Assembly: GCA_029204225.1 (NCBI GenBank)
Contig: CM055102.1
Location: 50,004,922 to 50,068,921 of the forward strand
DNA: 64,000 nucleotides
Reading direction: 5' to 3'
Origin: Diphasiastrum complanatum
Taxonomy: Eukaryota > Streptophyta > Lycopodiopsida > Lycopodiales > Lycopodiaceae
Shown here: positions 11,701 through 21,811 of the stretch, piece by piece
How positions within the stretch are numbered: the stretch's first letter is position 1
Layout: the number at the start of each line of letters is the position of its first letter
Position numbers and translations under genes: made by a program
The notes under the pieces: model-generated
Seen by the model: the letters and a program-made list of their open reading frames with translations, nothing else
What the model was told of the DNA's origin: nothing
Databases searched by the model: none

Positions 11701-11936
11701 ATATATCAGCCCAACACCTTGCGTCTAACCCAATCTTCCATGCAAGATCTAAGCACATTGAGATATGCCATCACTTTGTGAGAGAAATGGTGCAAGCCAA
11801 GGAGATTGCTTTGGAGCATGTTCCAAGCAATGAATGTGTAGCTGATCTACTTACTAAACCACTTCAAAAGACACCTTTTATGAAGTTCAGATCATCACTT
11901 GGAGTGATTAGTAAAGCAATGATTGAACCAAGCTAG
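8673..11936 (+). CDS. pol: Copia pol: zinc knuckle, protease, integrase, RT, RNase H
   Basis: The open frame has no ATG at its start. Numbered from 8727, the domains are: CCHC knuckle CYYCSKMGHYASEC (residues 3-16); protease WIDSGASSHM (about 58-67); pre-integrase HKRLGH...CEACALSKAHK (about 193-235); integrase core with Asp in HSDV (about 255), Asp in SDNGGEF (about 319) and Glu in NGVAERRN (about 355); RT from VIGCKWVFKLK with the polymerase YVDD box (about 749); RNase H with DSDFAGD (about 912) and STEAEYKAL (about 951). This is the Copia order, with integrase before RT. All catalytic residues are present and there is no internal stop over 1069 codons, so the enzyme part may be functional if the frame change from gag is bypassed. 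Confidence 0.95.
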   Translation, partial: GPSKASPSTTKVKKDKSKVKCYYCSKMGHYASECFKRKQDQSQANMSKEEEEEISHEDSLMMSIFSSTSFKGEDPWWIDSGASSHMTSKREFFSSLLSYDGPIKSIYTANDEACKIEGVGSIPLCLGSSKKINIEGVLYIPTITKNLLSVGQMVDNGFNVDFASNECFIKKKGKIVAKGTRLGKLYKLDAFVDTNVVMLAEKSKISTFTLWHKRLGHVNSGSMEAMIKEEYALGLPRSIGKEDKVCEACALSKAHKKVFSNSITKSSHPLKLIHSDVHIASTKSNGGSSMFLTFIDDYSRYCWVFLLSFKSQVFDTFVKFKLFVEKHHNHSIKILRSDNGGEFISNEFKAFCEEEGIKKETSCPYTPQQNGVAERRNRTLCECSKALRLDACLPKSFWGESLVCANYLMNRVSCKAIEGKTPYEMLYGKKPNLNHLKVFGCICYVHVPLETRTKEDPSSTRGIMLGYASSSKGYKVYLPSLNKFVVSRDVIFDEHHMHMLEEGSSAPTIKKKMAEEQDLGFEEELMEEQAPNPPITPRRSSRAKVEPSRLTYQGKGQQVESISSTSYALSSFEEPSNVEDALNSKEWYKAMLDEYDALIENETWLLVERPQRNVIGCKWVFKLKLNANGSVNKHKARLVAKGYAQERGIDDEETFAPVAKMVTIRLIIALASHFGWILCQMDVSNAFLNGFLEEDIYMEQPQGFIKHGMENKVCHLQRSIYGLKQASRSWNSRLHCYLISLYFVKSEYDPTLYIKFDDVGIVLLLIYVDDIIISGNSVDGIEKIKIDLSLEFKMVDLGFLHFILGIEVLRRSDFIFISQVNYAQSLLKKFKMEVCKSVDTPMEQDVKVPNEDDERSFMDITLFRQLIGSLMWITITRPDLSFSVCRLSQSMQKPLNIHWKKAKRILRYISGTLDFGILYRGDVINLHAFSDSDFAGDKRDRKSTSAYSTFIGEGVVSWLSKKQETISLSSTEAEYKALTTTTKEVLWIKRLLVELKIMDSEEAPIIYNDNISAQHLASNPIFHARSKHIEICHHFVREMVQAKEIALEHVPSNECVADLLTKPLQKTPFMKFRSSLGVISKAMIEPS

Positions 11937-11937
11937 A

Positions 11938-11950
11938 TAGTGAGGAGGAG
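11938..11950 (+). other. Polypurine tract
   Basis: AGTGAGGAGGAG directly precedes the 3' LTR. This is the usual primer for plus-strand cDNA synthesis. Confidence 0.75.
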
Positions 11951-12632
11951 TGTTAAAAATTCACAATTCTAGCTTGACTAGTTTTGGTCATATGACTTGT
12001 AAATAGTTAGATGGTCATGATGTGGCTTGTCACACGTGCCAAATAGCATAGGATTCCATTCATAAGGATGTTCTCAAGTAGACCTAAGTGTTAGAACCTT
12101 TGGAATGAGTCCAAATTATGCTTAGATACAAGGGAGAAAAAATAGGAGCTATTTTTGGTAATTTTTGCATTGTTGAGGGATCTCCAAGATTCCAACCCTA
12201 ACTTGGTAGGGATGAAAGATCCACCAAAATTAGCACTAGGGATAGGTTTAGGGCTACTCATACCTTCCCAAAACCGTGATGGATCATGTATATATAGGTG
12301 ATGATATCTCACCAAAATCAATCAAGCAATTTCATGTTTTTTCTCTCATAATGGTGCAATTGCTCTCTATGTTCATAATTGTTTGAGTACTTGTGATTAC
12401 TAATGATTATAGGATTGAATGTAGGTCTGGTGTACAGTACTCAGACTGTGGGAGGCCATACTTTCACACGTGTGAAGCCTTCTTCAAGGATTTGGGCCAT
12501 TTAGTGAGGTTCAAGCATAGATTTTTGATGGATTTTGATGGTTCAACTTGTGCTAATCTTATGAAATCATAATCTATTGTTTCCCTCATCATTTCAAGTG
12601 TTTTAGGATCCTTATTTGCTGTAATTTTTACA
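11951..12632 (+). repeat. 3' LTR of the young Copia
   Basis: 682 bp, nearly identical to 6488-7169 with about five mismatches by eye. It is followed by the ATGGT duplication and then by the Gypsy integrase sequence. Confidence 0.95.
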
Positions 12633-12637
12633 ATGGT

Positions 12638-13090
12638 CTCGTTGATGAAATGGCTTTCGCGATCACTGACTAGTTCCACCGGGCACCCCAAGCGCACAAT
12701 GATATTTTTATAAAGGAACTTGGCAGTGGTCCTAGCATCAGCTACTCTTACTGCCTTGGCTTCGACCCATTTGGTGAGGTAGTCTGTGGCTACGATTATG
12801 TATCGAGCCTGGGAACTCCTTGTTGTAGGGTGAATTGGATCAATATAATCCAATCCCCATTTTCTGAACGGTGTTTGGGCTAAGACTGGGTGCAGTAGAT
12901 CATAGTTCAATCTCGTTGGTTTCCTTGCCGTTTGGCACACATCGCACTTTTTCAAGTATTCCTCCTTGTCTTTATGAATCGTTGGCCACCAACATCCTGA
13001 TTGTAGGATCTTGCAAAATGTAATGTCAGATGCAAAATGACCTCCACCCATGCCTTCATGTGAAAGCAAAATGATCTGGGTGGTCTCATG
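12638..13090 (-). pseudogene. Gypsy integrase, N-terminal zinc domain and first part of the core
   Basis: The frame shows the H2C2 zinc region (GGGHFASDITFCKI, WWPTIHKD, KKCDVCQTARKPT) and the integrase core start (KWGLDYIDPIHP, IIVATDYLTKWVEAK with the first catalytic Asp, then PVELVSDRESHFINET with the second Asp). It breaks off at the ATGGT duplication and continues at 6482-5855. A second copy on the plus strand at 28470-29513 gives the same order uninterrupted. Confidence 0.88.
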
Positions 13091-13329
13091 AGGAAGAATA
13101 CACCATCAAAGAATTCCGTCTGGACCTCTTCGGTACAACTGGCCGGAAATCAGCTGATAAGGTCTAGCCTTCAAGATCAATTTTTGATGTTCCACCTTTG
13201 GTAGTGATTTTTTTGGTTGGCTCCGCATTAGATATTCAACAATGTTGGCAGCCCATTCTGGTACTATATTTATGTAAAACAAGGCAGCATCTTCTAGATC
13301 ATTGTCGGGTTGGGTTGCAATCTCCTTTC

Positions 13330-13717
13330 CCTTGATTCATGACACATGATCTGCCATGTAGTGTTGTTTTCCCTTGCGAACTACTATCCGAAAATTAAAT
13401 TCCAACAACAAAAGGAGCCATCTGGTGATTCTCCTGGTGTTGCAAGTTTTATTAACGAGATATAGCAAGGGTTGATGGTCCGTATAAAAAGAAAAATGTG
13501 TGGCCATCAAATAGTGTCGAAAATTCTTAACTGCATAGATCATTGCCAGTGCTTCTCGCTCTGTGCTTGAATAATTCATTTCGGTATCACTGAGTTGTCG
13601 GCTTGTAAATCGGATTGGAAAATCTTTTTTGTGTTCACCTGGTTGGGTTAAGACTGCTCCAACTGCATACTTCGATGCGTCCGTATGCACGTGGAACTCA
13701 ATGGACAAATTGGGTGG
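13330..13717 (-). pseudogene. Gypsy RNase H
   Basis: The 123-residue frame carries FHVHTDASKYAVGAVLTQPG, SRQLSDTEMNYSSTEREALA and FSFYTDHQPLLYLV. These are the D, E, D catalytic positions of Gypsy RNase H, which degrades the RNA strand of the RNA-DNA hybrid. It lies between RT (13718-14201) and integrase. A frame change separates it from RT. Confidence 0.88.
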
Positions 13718-14201
13718 TCATAGGATTGGTGCTGAGGCCAATGCATCTTTAATCTTCTGGAAAGCCTTTAGAGCTTTCTCATTCCAATGTGGATCCGTTG
13801 TGAGCTTGTAAATTGTTCTGGCTAACTCCGCAAAATCAAGAATGAAGATCCTATAATAGTTAGCATGACCCATGAAAATGTAGACCTCGTAGATCATCCT
13901 TGGTGGTGGTAGATCAACAATGATCCTGATCTTTGATAGATATGTGGCGATCCCGTGTCTTGACACTATATGGCCGAGTATCAAGCCATGCGTCATCCAG
14001 AATTCACATTTTTCTGGATTTAGGGAGATCTGGTATTCACGGCATTTTTGTAGCACCTTCTCCAAATTGGATAAGTGTTCTGAATCTAGTCCATGCACGC
14101 ACAGATCGTCCAAGAAAATTTCCAGAAATTTTTGCAAATAATCTTTGAATGCCGCCTACATGACTCGTTGGAAAGTGCTTGGGGCATTGCAAATTCTGAA
14201 T
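13718..14201 (-). pseudogene. Gypsy reverse transcriptase, catalytic and thumb part
   Basis: The frame contains LEIFLDDLCVHG, the polymerase box with F-L-D-D in place of the common Y-x-D-D. It is followed by LEKVLQKCREYQISLNPEKCEF, GLILGHIVSRHGIA and FMGHANYYRIFI, all standard Gypsy RT blocks. The N-terminal part lies at 17892-18336. The two are separated by the Copia at 14202-17891. A stop codon occurs near the start of this half. Confidence 0.88.
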
Positions 14202-14456
14202 AGTTAGAATTAAAGAAGAATCACTATGTTACTGTACTGTGGGTCCTATCAGTGGATAAGGATCAGTTGGCCTCGCCACGAGGCAAGTCGATGGGACACA
14301 CGTCCCACCAACGGCAACCTGGGGCATGTACAATGTAATTTCATTTTGAGAAATACAGTTGCTATGTGAGCTTGCTGTGGAGAGTGTTTTTTGTCTGTGT
14401 TACTATGTAGCATGATATGTGTTCATGTGCAAAGCAGATTCTAAGTTGGTATCAGA
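14202..14456 (+). repeat. 5' LTR of the defective Copia (about 255 bp)
   Basis: Starts AGTTAGAATTAAAG and ends GATTCTAAGT, directly followed by TGGTATCAGAGCC. Copies at 17619-17891 and 24140-24413 share both ends. The termini are not TG...CA (see findings). Confidence 0.75.
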
Positions 14457-14469
14457 GCCATACAGGGAG
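14457..14469 (+). other. Primer-binding site, initiator Met-tRNA
   Basis: TGGTATCAGAGCC, exact match to the plant Copia class, immediately after the LTR. Confidence 0.88.
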
Positions 14470-15480
14470 TGTACACAGTACAACATCGCCGTTGAAGAGA
14501 GCTTCGGGAGAACTGTCTTCTGAGAGTTCGGGGTTTACGGTGGGTTGAAGACGGAAAGAGAAGCACTAGTGCACGGTTTCTAGTTTATAGAGGCTTGCTA
14601 AGCTCAGTAGAGGGATTATTAGCCTGTGCATAGCATCAGACAGGGAAAAATTTGGTGAAAAATTGACAATTTTGAAGCCAGCTGAAAATTGAAACCGGGT
14701 TTGGGGTTACGATTTTTATACATAACTGATGATTTCTTCACTGTTTGTGCACCATTTTGGATGCCGTAAGAATAGAAAGGAAGCTAATCACATTGTCAAC
14801 TAGCCATGGAGAGATTTTGAAGTTTAAGTCTCCAAACAGTTAACCTAGCAGATTTGCGACAAAATGGTGAAAAAAGCCACTTTGTCAAGTTGAGCTAAAA
14901 TCACCGTTTCTCCATGGAATTTCTTGACTGAACACTCTACAGTCTTGGAATCAGTAGGGCGATCCTGCTCCAGGCCTAAGATCGTGCTCAAATTGATCCA
15001 CAGGCAAATTAGATCAAGAAAATTTGCGTGTGGAGAGGCGCGGCCGCAGACAAGGAGGTCGCAGGCTATTCGCGCATGGAACCAGAGTGAGAGCATAGCG
15101 TCTGGAAGGCCATAGCGATTGTAGGAGCGCGGTTCAACGCCCAGATGCAGTTTGGACCTTTGGATGAGGTGTCAAATGCATCGAAGGTCCAGAACTTGTG
15201 ATGGGAGAGAAACGTGGACCACAAGATTTGCTTCAGCCATTGGATGGGCTTTGAACAGGGCCCTGAAGAAGTGAAGTGCATTTTGGCCTTCAACTTCATT
15301 AAAAATTTTCATACTAAAAGTTGAGTTGGGTTTCTTCACAAGTGAAGAGTGAAGTTTCTTCAAGGTGAAGAAACAGTTCAAAAACTAGAAAAGTCCCTAT
15401 TTTTGGGTCCTTTGCCCGTTTTGACCCAAACGAAAGGCTATAACCTCCAAACAAAGGGCACTCGGACTGTACCTGCAAGT
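14470..15480 (+). other. Leader of the defective Copia
   Basis: About 1 kb without a supported coding region. Short open frames on both strands show no family features. The missing gag sequence should lie between this and 15500. Confidence 0.5.
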
Positions 15481-15489
15481 ATGGTCCAG

Positions 15490-15760
15490 TAAAACTAAGA
15501 AGAAAGACAAGTGCTTCCATTGTGGTAAAAAGGGCCATTGGAAGACTGAATATCGCAAATTCCTGGCGGAACAAGACAAGGGGAAACCAAAACAAGCAGG
15601 TAACCTTGTCGATGAGGGTGAGATTGAAGACTCTAGCATCTTCATCTCTGCATTGTCATCTAATCAAGATGATCAAGCATGGTATATTGACTCGGGAGCC
15701 ACAAGACACATGACAGGTAACAAGAATTGGTTTGACCTTCCGAGTGATGAACATGAGGAT
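15490..15760 (+). pseudogene. Copia gag tail and protease start
   Basis: The translation shows KCFHCGKKGHWKTEYRK, a CCHC knuckle whose last Cys has become Tyr. Then comes QAWYIDSGATRHMTGNKNWF, the protease active site. The frame ends around 15865 with no integrase. The next recognisable block is the RT start at about 16040, so a deletion of about 1.5 kb removed the rest of protease and the whole integrase. Confidence 0.8.
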
Positions 15761-16039
15761 ACATCTCAAGATACTACTACTCAACCTCAGGAAACAGGTT
15801 GGAGAGGTAGGGACAAACCTTTTGGTGCAAGAAGGATTGAAGTTGCATGTGACAAACGCACCTGACAGGAAGCTCCCTAAGTGGTTTGAGAGATTGTTGG
15901 AGAGCCGCGACATAGATGACTTTCTACGATCATCTAACTAGGTAGAGCTACGAAGATCAACAAGAGAGAAGACACTACCTGAAAGGTATGAAGCAAATTA
16001 TGCTCTCTTATCCAGCATTATTCAAAGCAAAGAACCTTC

Positions 16040-17560
16040 GACTTATGGTGAAGCGAAAGATGATGACATTTGGGTCAAGGCCATGGGAGAGGAGATGGAG
16101 TCAATTGCTAAACATAGCACATGGGACTTAGTAGAACCACCAGTTGGCAAGAAACCCATTGGTTGCAAATGGGTATACAGGACTAAGTACCATGTAGATG
16201 GAAGTACAACAAAGCACAAAGCAAGATTGGTGATCAAAGGGTACGCACAAAATAAAGACATTGACTATGAGGAGGCCTTTGCACCGGTTTGTAAGTGGAA
16301 TACTCTATGTCTACTTATTGCTTTAGCTTCACATTTTGGTTGGCCTTTGTATCAGATGGATGTGAAATCTGCTTTTCTAAATGGTGAGTTAGAAGAAGAA
16401 GTGTTCATGGATCAACCTGAAGGCTTTGTAGCGAAGGGACAGGAAAATAAAGTATGTCGCTTGAAGAAAGCGCTTTATGGTCTTAAACAAACACCACGTG
16501 CGTGGTATAGCAGGATTGATGCCTACTTTCATTCAAAGGGGATGTGTGAGAACACATTATGATCCAAATCTATATGTCTTATGCTTTGATGGTATGGTTG
16601 CTTTGATTGCTCTTTATGTTGATGACTTGATTATTATGGGAAATAATCAAGAGATGATAGACATGATCAAGAAAGACCTCATGGAACAATTTGAGATGAC
16701 AGATCTCAGCCTGATGCATTACTGCCTTGGAGTAGAAGTGTGGCAAAAAGGACATGAAGTGGGTTGAACACAGGTGAAGTATATCAAAGAGTTGTTGCAC
16801 AGGTTTAGGTTGCAGGATTGCAAACCAGTAAACACTCCTATTGAACCAGGTAAAAAGCTTTCTAAGCTTGATGAGTCACAGTCATTTGATGCTACGCTGT
16901 ATAGACAGTTAGTAGGGAGCTTGATTTACCTTACCACGACTAGACCAGATATATGCTATGTTGTTGGCATTGTAAGTCAGTTTATGGCAGCACCTACGAA
17001 AATGCATTGGAAGGCAGCTAAACGCATTTTGCGTTATGTGAAAAGCACTTTAGAATATGGCTTGATTTATAGGAAGCATGATGGTTTACCTGAGTTGTGT
17101 GGCTATGTGGATGCGGATTGGGAAGGTGACTATGATGATCGTAGATCCGCCACAGGGGATGTATTCCAGTTTTGTGGTAGTTGCTTTTCTTGGTCTAGTA
17201 AGAAGCAAAGTACAATTGCTCTTTCCACCACAGAAGCAGAGTATAAGGCAATTGTAGTGCAACACATGAAGCTATATGGTTGAGACAAATATTGGAAGAA
17301 ATTGGCATGAAGCAGAAAAATCCCACGACTTTACATAGCGACAGTCAGAGCGGCATTCAGCTAGCAAAGAATCCAGTGTTCCACGCGAGAACTAAACACA
17401 TTGAGATTCCATATCACTTTATACGTGAGAGACTGCTGAGTCGTGAAATTTATGTTGTTCATTGTAGCACAGAAGAATAACTAGCTGATATTTTCACTAA
17501 GCCACTTACTGGAGAAAAGTTTGATAAGTTAAGATCAAAGCTTTCTATACTTAAAGTTTG
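16040..17560 (+). pseudogene. Copia reverse transcriptase and RNase H, frameshifted
   Basis: RT begins with WVKAMGEEMESIAKHSTWDL and PIGCKWVYRTKYHVDGS. It reaches YQMDVKSAFLNGELEEE, then shifts frame near 16555, and continues with LIALYVDDLIIMGNN (the YVDD box). A TGA near 16765 and a further frame change near 17280 follow. RNase H carries DADWEGDYDDRRSA and STTEAEYKAI, ending with ARTKHIEIPYHFIRE and LADIFTKPL. A TAA interrupts the last block near 17478. The order matches Copia, but the three breaks abolish function. Confidence 0.88.
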
Positions 17561-17610
17561 TTGACTTTAAAGCTATGTATATGACTGTATAAAAAGTAGA
17601 CTCTACTTTA

Positions 17611-17891
17611 AGGGAGAGAGTTAGAATTAAAGTAGAATCACTGTGTTACTTACTGTGGGTCCTATCAGTGGATAAGGATCAGTTGGCCTCGCCACGAGGC
17701 AAGTCAACAGGACACGCGTCCCGCCAATGGCAACTTGGGTCATGCATGTGTTGCCTGAGTGAACAACTATATGTATACTGTAATTTCATTTTGAGAAATA
17801 CAGTTGCTATGTGAGCTTGCTGTGGAGAGTGTTTTCTGTCTGTGTTACTGTCTCGCATGATCTGTGTCCCTATGCAAAGCAAATTCTAAGT
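17611..17891 (+). repeat. Polypurine tract and 3' LTR of the defective Copia
   Basis: AGGGAGAG (17611-17618) precedes the LTR 17619-17891, which begins AGTTAGAATTAAAG and ends ATTCTAAGT. It is 273 bp. The 5' copy is shorter mainly because it lacks a block around CAACTATATGTATACTG. Confidence 0.78.
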
Positions 17892-18336
17892 CGAATGACA
17901 TCACTTTATAGGCATAAGTTCCCCATTCTGTGGCAAATGTTGTCTTGTGCTGGGGGGCTATTTTCACCTGGTTGTAGCCACTATAGCCATCCAAAAAACT
18001 GTAGGCTTCGTCGCCAGCTACTCTATCGAGGACACTTTCCGTAAATGGTAAAGGAAAATGGTCCTTTTTGGTGACTACATTAAGCGCCTTCAGGTTCACA
18101 CAGATACACATTTTGCCATTCTTCTTGGGTACTATAACTATTGGCAATACCCATTCCGTATGCTCGATTTTGTAAATGAAATCTGCATCCATAAGTTTCT
18201 ACAACTCTTACTTGATCAGTTTTGTATAATTCGGGTTGCAGCGGTAGTAACGGCTTACCTTGGGGACCGCTCCGTCCACCAAAGGTATGGTGTGTTGGAC
18301 TACTATTGGCAGAATGCCCTTAGGATCACTATAGCG
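17892..18336 (-). pseudogene. Gypsy reverse transcriptase, N-terminal part
   Basis: The frame shows LMDADFIYKIEHTEWVLPIV, VPKKNGKMCICVNLKALN, DHFPLPFTESVLDRVAGDEA and FLDGYSGYNQVKIAPQHKTT. These are the fingers and first catalytic Asp region of Gypsy RT. It stops at the Copia insertion and resumes at 14201. Confidence 0.88.
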
Positions 18337-19167
18337 TCAGGCAAAACAGTCTTTATATTCCACCAACAAGGACCGTAGTCTCTTGAACTGCGTGGGTGTT
18401 AACTGCTCTCCCACATGCACTATCCTTTCTTCTTCTCCTAGTTCTGCAAGATTCATCGGTTGTATTTGCACAGGTCCCTTGAAGACTTGTTCTGCTGGTG
18501 CCTGACTTTGATCAGGTTCTCGTTGGGCTTGCGGCATCATGATTACCACGTCATCCAATGTATAATTCTTGAAAGTATCAGGCATCTCATGAACTGGAGC
18601 TCGTCGAGATTCCTCTTTTAGCATATTGATCTTGGCCCGACTAGTCATTTTTTTATTTTCTGTCACCTGTGTAGAAGATGACACTGTATCTGAGTCCAAC
18701 TTGATTGACTTCAAGAAATCCAACACCTTATTTTTGTTCTTTTTTCTCAATTTGGTGGGTTCATCCTTGCTGTCTTTCTTTGGGACTACTGTGACATTCG
18801 CCTCATGGTTGTGAATATCAACGTCTACTGTAGCTATTGCCTCTTCGAGTAGGTCACTCCATCGGATCACCTGGTTGTAGCATTGCTTCAACTGATTCTT
18901 CTTATTCGCAGGTGCCTTGGGTGGTTCGATCCTTGAGACTTTCGCCATAACAGACCTTTGTGGTGGTTGAGCTGGTACCTTCTTGGTTCCGTAAAGATTT
19001 TGGTGTAGGACTTGTTCATCATTCAGCTCAATCTCCTTATTATAAACTAGAGCATGTTGCCACGCGACTAGATCATCGTCCACTGGGTTCTCAATTGGCT
19101 CCGTTGACAGCCATGCTACATTTATCATATTCACCCCAATGTGATTGGTGTGTCCATAGTGTAACAT
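18337..19167 (-). pseudogene. Gypsy pol linker between protease and RT
   Basis: 276 residues without internal stop, ending FKRLRSLLVEYKDCFA, the usual lead-in to Gypsy RT. The rest is hydrophilic and rich in K, E and Q, with no enzyme motif that I recognise. The same segment, more broken, occurs at 26093-26890 on the plus strand. Such long spacers are seen in some plant Gypsy lineages, and its role is unknown. Confidence 0.7.
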
Positions 19168-19169
19168 TT

Positions 19170-20005
19170 GGGTGAAGATGTACTCAGTTCTGGATCTGAT
19201 TCATATTGACATGCCTGGCAGTCAATAGTTGCTAATGCATCCGTCCATCTCATGACATCCGTCTCTGAATGATAGTGACCTCCCTTGGCTGGCCTTGGGT
19301 GGTCAATCGTATGATCTGTTGTGGATGATCCATCATCAGCTTTGGGTGCAATAGGTTTCATCGCCCATGTGGTTGGATTTACCTTTACAGCTTATTCTCT
19401 ATTCTCGTAGGTGAGTTTCCCTGTACCCCAGTTGTGTACTACTTGCACAGCCCTCAACCATGGTCTTCCTTCTAAAATACGGTATGTAGATGGAGATTTA
19501 GGTATATCCATGACGATAAAAGTAATCACATACTGCATGCCTACTATCTTTACTGGAATATCAGCAACTACACCTTTTGGTTTCACATGGGATTGATCTG
19601 CTAGCTTGATGGCGAATCTAGTTAGCTTCAATCTTTGTAGTCCTCATTTTTTGTACAAAGTAGTGGAGATCATATTGACACCCAATCTTCCATCTACCAT
19701 TGCCGCCTCGTCCTCGTATCTCTTGTGTTTGATTGGCAAAGTGATGTTGTGTTCCTCACTCTCCCATGCTGCTCGATGTGGAGGACGTTACTTGTTTCAT
19801 CATAGCCCGCACAATATATGGGCTTAGGCGCTACTGGCTCCTCATCCACTTTGGCCCATTCAGCTAAAAGGCTTTTCGCTTGTGGTGCAATTCGCAGTAG
19901 TTCTCTGAGGGGTAAACTAACGTGGCTTGACAACAAGAGTATGAGCCTTTCAATGCGTGGTTCCTCAGGCTCCACCATGTAAAAAGGTGGTTCATGTTGG
20001 TGCAA
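19170..20005 (-). pseudogene. Gypsy aspartic protease region
   Basis: Translation around 19700-19640 gives MVDGRLGVNMISTTLY, where the sister copy (25530-25580) reads MVDGGSGVNLISTTLY. This is the D-G/S-G-type active site, altered here from G-S to R-L. Downstream are FAIKLADQSHVKPKGVVADI and a block ending LEGRPWLRAVQVVHNWG, the usual C-terminal part of such proteases. The upstream frame (20005-19694) carries a conserved spacer with SSHVSLPLRELLRIAPQAKS. Frame changes separate these parts. Confidence 0.75.
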
Positions 20006-20014
20006 CCGATCATT

Positions 20015-20269
20015 CTAATCAGTGTGTAGTGGTGAGCCCGTTTGTGCTTCCTGTTCGATGTTGACTGGAGGTTCTATGGGAATGTTTTGTTCTTGTTTTT
20101 TTTTCTTCTCTTGTGCTTTTTGTACCCAGTGTCTTATTTTCTGGTACTGTCTTCTCTCTTCCCTCACATTTGGATATGGCGCTGAAGTTGAGGGTTGGTC
20201 GTCAGTGACCGATGGTGGTGGTGAGGGAGCCACTTCCTTCCTCTTCTGTGCTCGCGTAACAGCTAACAC
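20015..20269 (-). pseudogene. Gypsy gag-protease spacer
   Basis: An 84-residue, hydrophilic segment (QKIRHWVQKAQEKKKKQEQ) between the last zinc knuckle and the protease. The same segment occurs at 24987-25210 on the other strand, which supports it as a real part of the polyprotein. No enzymatic motif is visible. Confidence 0.6.
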
Positions 20270-20307
20270 AGGAGTGTGGTCGTGTCAACCTTTCGATGGC
20301 ATCCCCA

Positions 20308-21040
20308 CTAGAACTGCTGATTGCTATATGGCAATGAGGTTAAGAGGTGCACTTGTTCCAAGTTTAAATAGACAATTCTTGAAACAGTGTCCATAACCGC
20401 AATCCCGGCAGGAGGTTGTATATTGTCCTTTTTAGGGACATTCTGCAATTCTGTGTCTCTCACCGCACCCGTAGTAGCCGTAATTTCCTCCACCTTGACG
20501 TTGAGTTTGAGCTACATAGGCCAAAACATATTCATTTATGGCAGGATCCATAAATGGTTCATCTGGTCCGTACCATTGCTGCTGCTCATATTGAGGTGGC
20601 ATTTGCATTTCTTGTTCTGTTGTTGTCACGTTTACATGGGCCACTTGTTGATTGGCTGGTCCTGGTGGAGCAAGTAAGGCCATGCATTGTGGTTGATTGG
20701 GTGCGCCGTACCTTGGTGCCACGCTAGGTGCCCCTTGATGATAAGGATAAGAAGTCTGATAAGGACTTATCTTCTGTTGAACAACCCTGGGGTTAAACAG
20801 GCCAAATGCCGTCTCGTGCGATGTTGCATTGCACAGATGGTAGAATCTATGTGTCAGTCTCAGATTTTGCTTTAGGACTGGACACTCCTTCGTTGTATGG
20901 TTTTGCATGCATACTAAACACCATACATTTTCTCGTCGAGGATATTGTAGCTGGATTGGTTTCGGTTGATGTGGAGTTACTGCTACAGTTCGTTGTAAGG
21001 CCTTCAGTTTTTGGTCAAACTGCGTCATAAATTGTTCCAT
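20308..21040 (-). pseudogene. Gypsy gag C-terminal part with zinc knuckles
   Basis: The frame includes CLVCMQNHTTKEC, then YGYYGCGERHRIAEC, and beyond a stop near 20432 CRDCGYGHCFKNC, so up to three CCHC-like knuckles that bind RNA in the particle. Between them is a Gln/Pro/Tyr-rich stretch (PPQYEQQQWYGPDEP). It follows the gag core without frame change, separated only by one TAG codon at about 21044-21046. Confidence 0.75.
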
Positions 21041-21043
21041 TTG

Positions 21044-21811
21044 CTATTTGTGTAATTTTGTCATTTGCTCTAACAGCAGTTCTATGGATCGAGCTGATGC
21101 ATTTGATGATGATGATGCGATCAAGGGAGTAGGAGTGTGGGTGGAAGGATATTCGTCGTCAGATCCCTCATCCTCTTCCCTGATGGCAATTTTCATAGCT
21201 TCTTGCAAATTAGCATACTGATCCCATCGTTTCAGTTCTCTTCTGATGCTTCGTGGTAATCCAGCTAGCAACCACATGATCACCGCATGATTAGGAGTCA
21301 GGGCTGCACTGCACTCGGATCGTAGATGTTTGACCCGTTCAATATAGTCCCAGACCCTTTCTCGTTGTCCCATCTTGACTTTGCTCAGCAGGAGAAACGG
21401 GTCTTCCAAGAACTTCCTTGTCTTAAAGTGCGTAATGAGAGCCGCTTTAATTGCTTTCCAGGTGGATTTCTCTTCCTCTGACAGGTTGAAAAACCAATTC
21501 CGAGCCACTGCAAGTAAGGACATAGGGAATATCATCAGCTTCTCTGCAGGTGTCCGTTCGCCGTAGATTTCAGAAGCTTGCTCGTAGATCTGGAGAAATC
21601 GGATGGGATCTGATGATCCGTCATATTTTGGTCTCTCCATCCGTGGTGCTCTCCGAACTGCATGCAAGGGTGCGACAGATACGGGTTGGCCCATTGGATC
21701 CATTGGTGCTGGTTCCAGTTCTGCCTCTTGTTGCACAGTTGCTAATCTGGGAAGGTGTGGTGCCTGATTTGCTATCCTTCGTGCTACTGATCGTCCCAAT
21801 CTCAGATTCAT
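21044..21811 (-). pseudogene. gag: Gypsy gag core (retrotransposon gag)
   Basis: 255 residues with the retrotransposon gag pattern: PKYDGSSDPIRFLQIYEQAS, AEKLMIFPMSLLAVARNWFF, STWKAIKAALITHFKTRKFL and VWDYIERVKHLRSECSAAL. It ends at a TAG followed in frame by CAA and the zinc-knuckle segment. The start of the natural protein may lie further upstream because frames are broken near 21812-22010. It is expressed in the cytoplasm to build the particle in living relatives. Confidence 0.85.

Larger units (their letters stand above)
6488..12632 (+). mobile_element. Nearly intact, young Copia element with ATGGT target duplications
   Basis: The element is 6145 bp with LTRs of 682 bp at each end, TGTTAAAA...TTTTTACA termini, a Met-tRNA primer-binding site, a polypurine tract and gag-pol with all catalytic motifs. 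ATGGT occurs at 6483-6487 and 12633-12637. By eye the two LTRs differ at only about five positions (for example near 6697/12160, 6802/12265 and 6960/12421), so insertion is recent compared with the surrounding decay. It sits inside the integrase of the minus-strand Gypsy. The only clear defect is a frame change between gag and pol near 8670. Confidence 0.95.
14202..17891 (+). mobile_element. Defective Copia element nested in the Gypsy RT gene
   Basis: LTRs at 14202-14456 and 17619-17891 flank a primer-binding site (14457-14469), a leader, a gag tail with protease start, then RT and RNase H. Most of gag and all of integrase are missing. The flanks TGAAT (14197-14201) and CGAAT (17892-17896) match at four of five positions, fitting an old target duplication in the RT gene. 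Frameshifts and stops in RT and RNase H make it dead. Confidence 0.85.
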
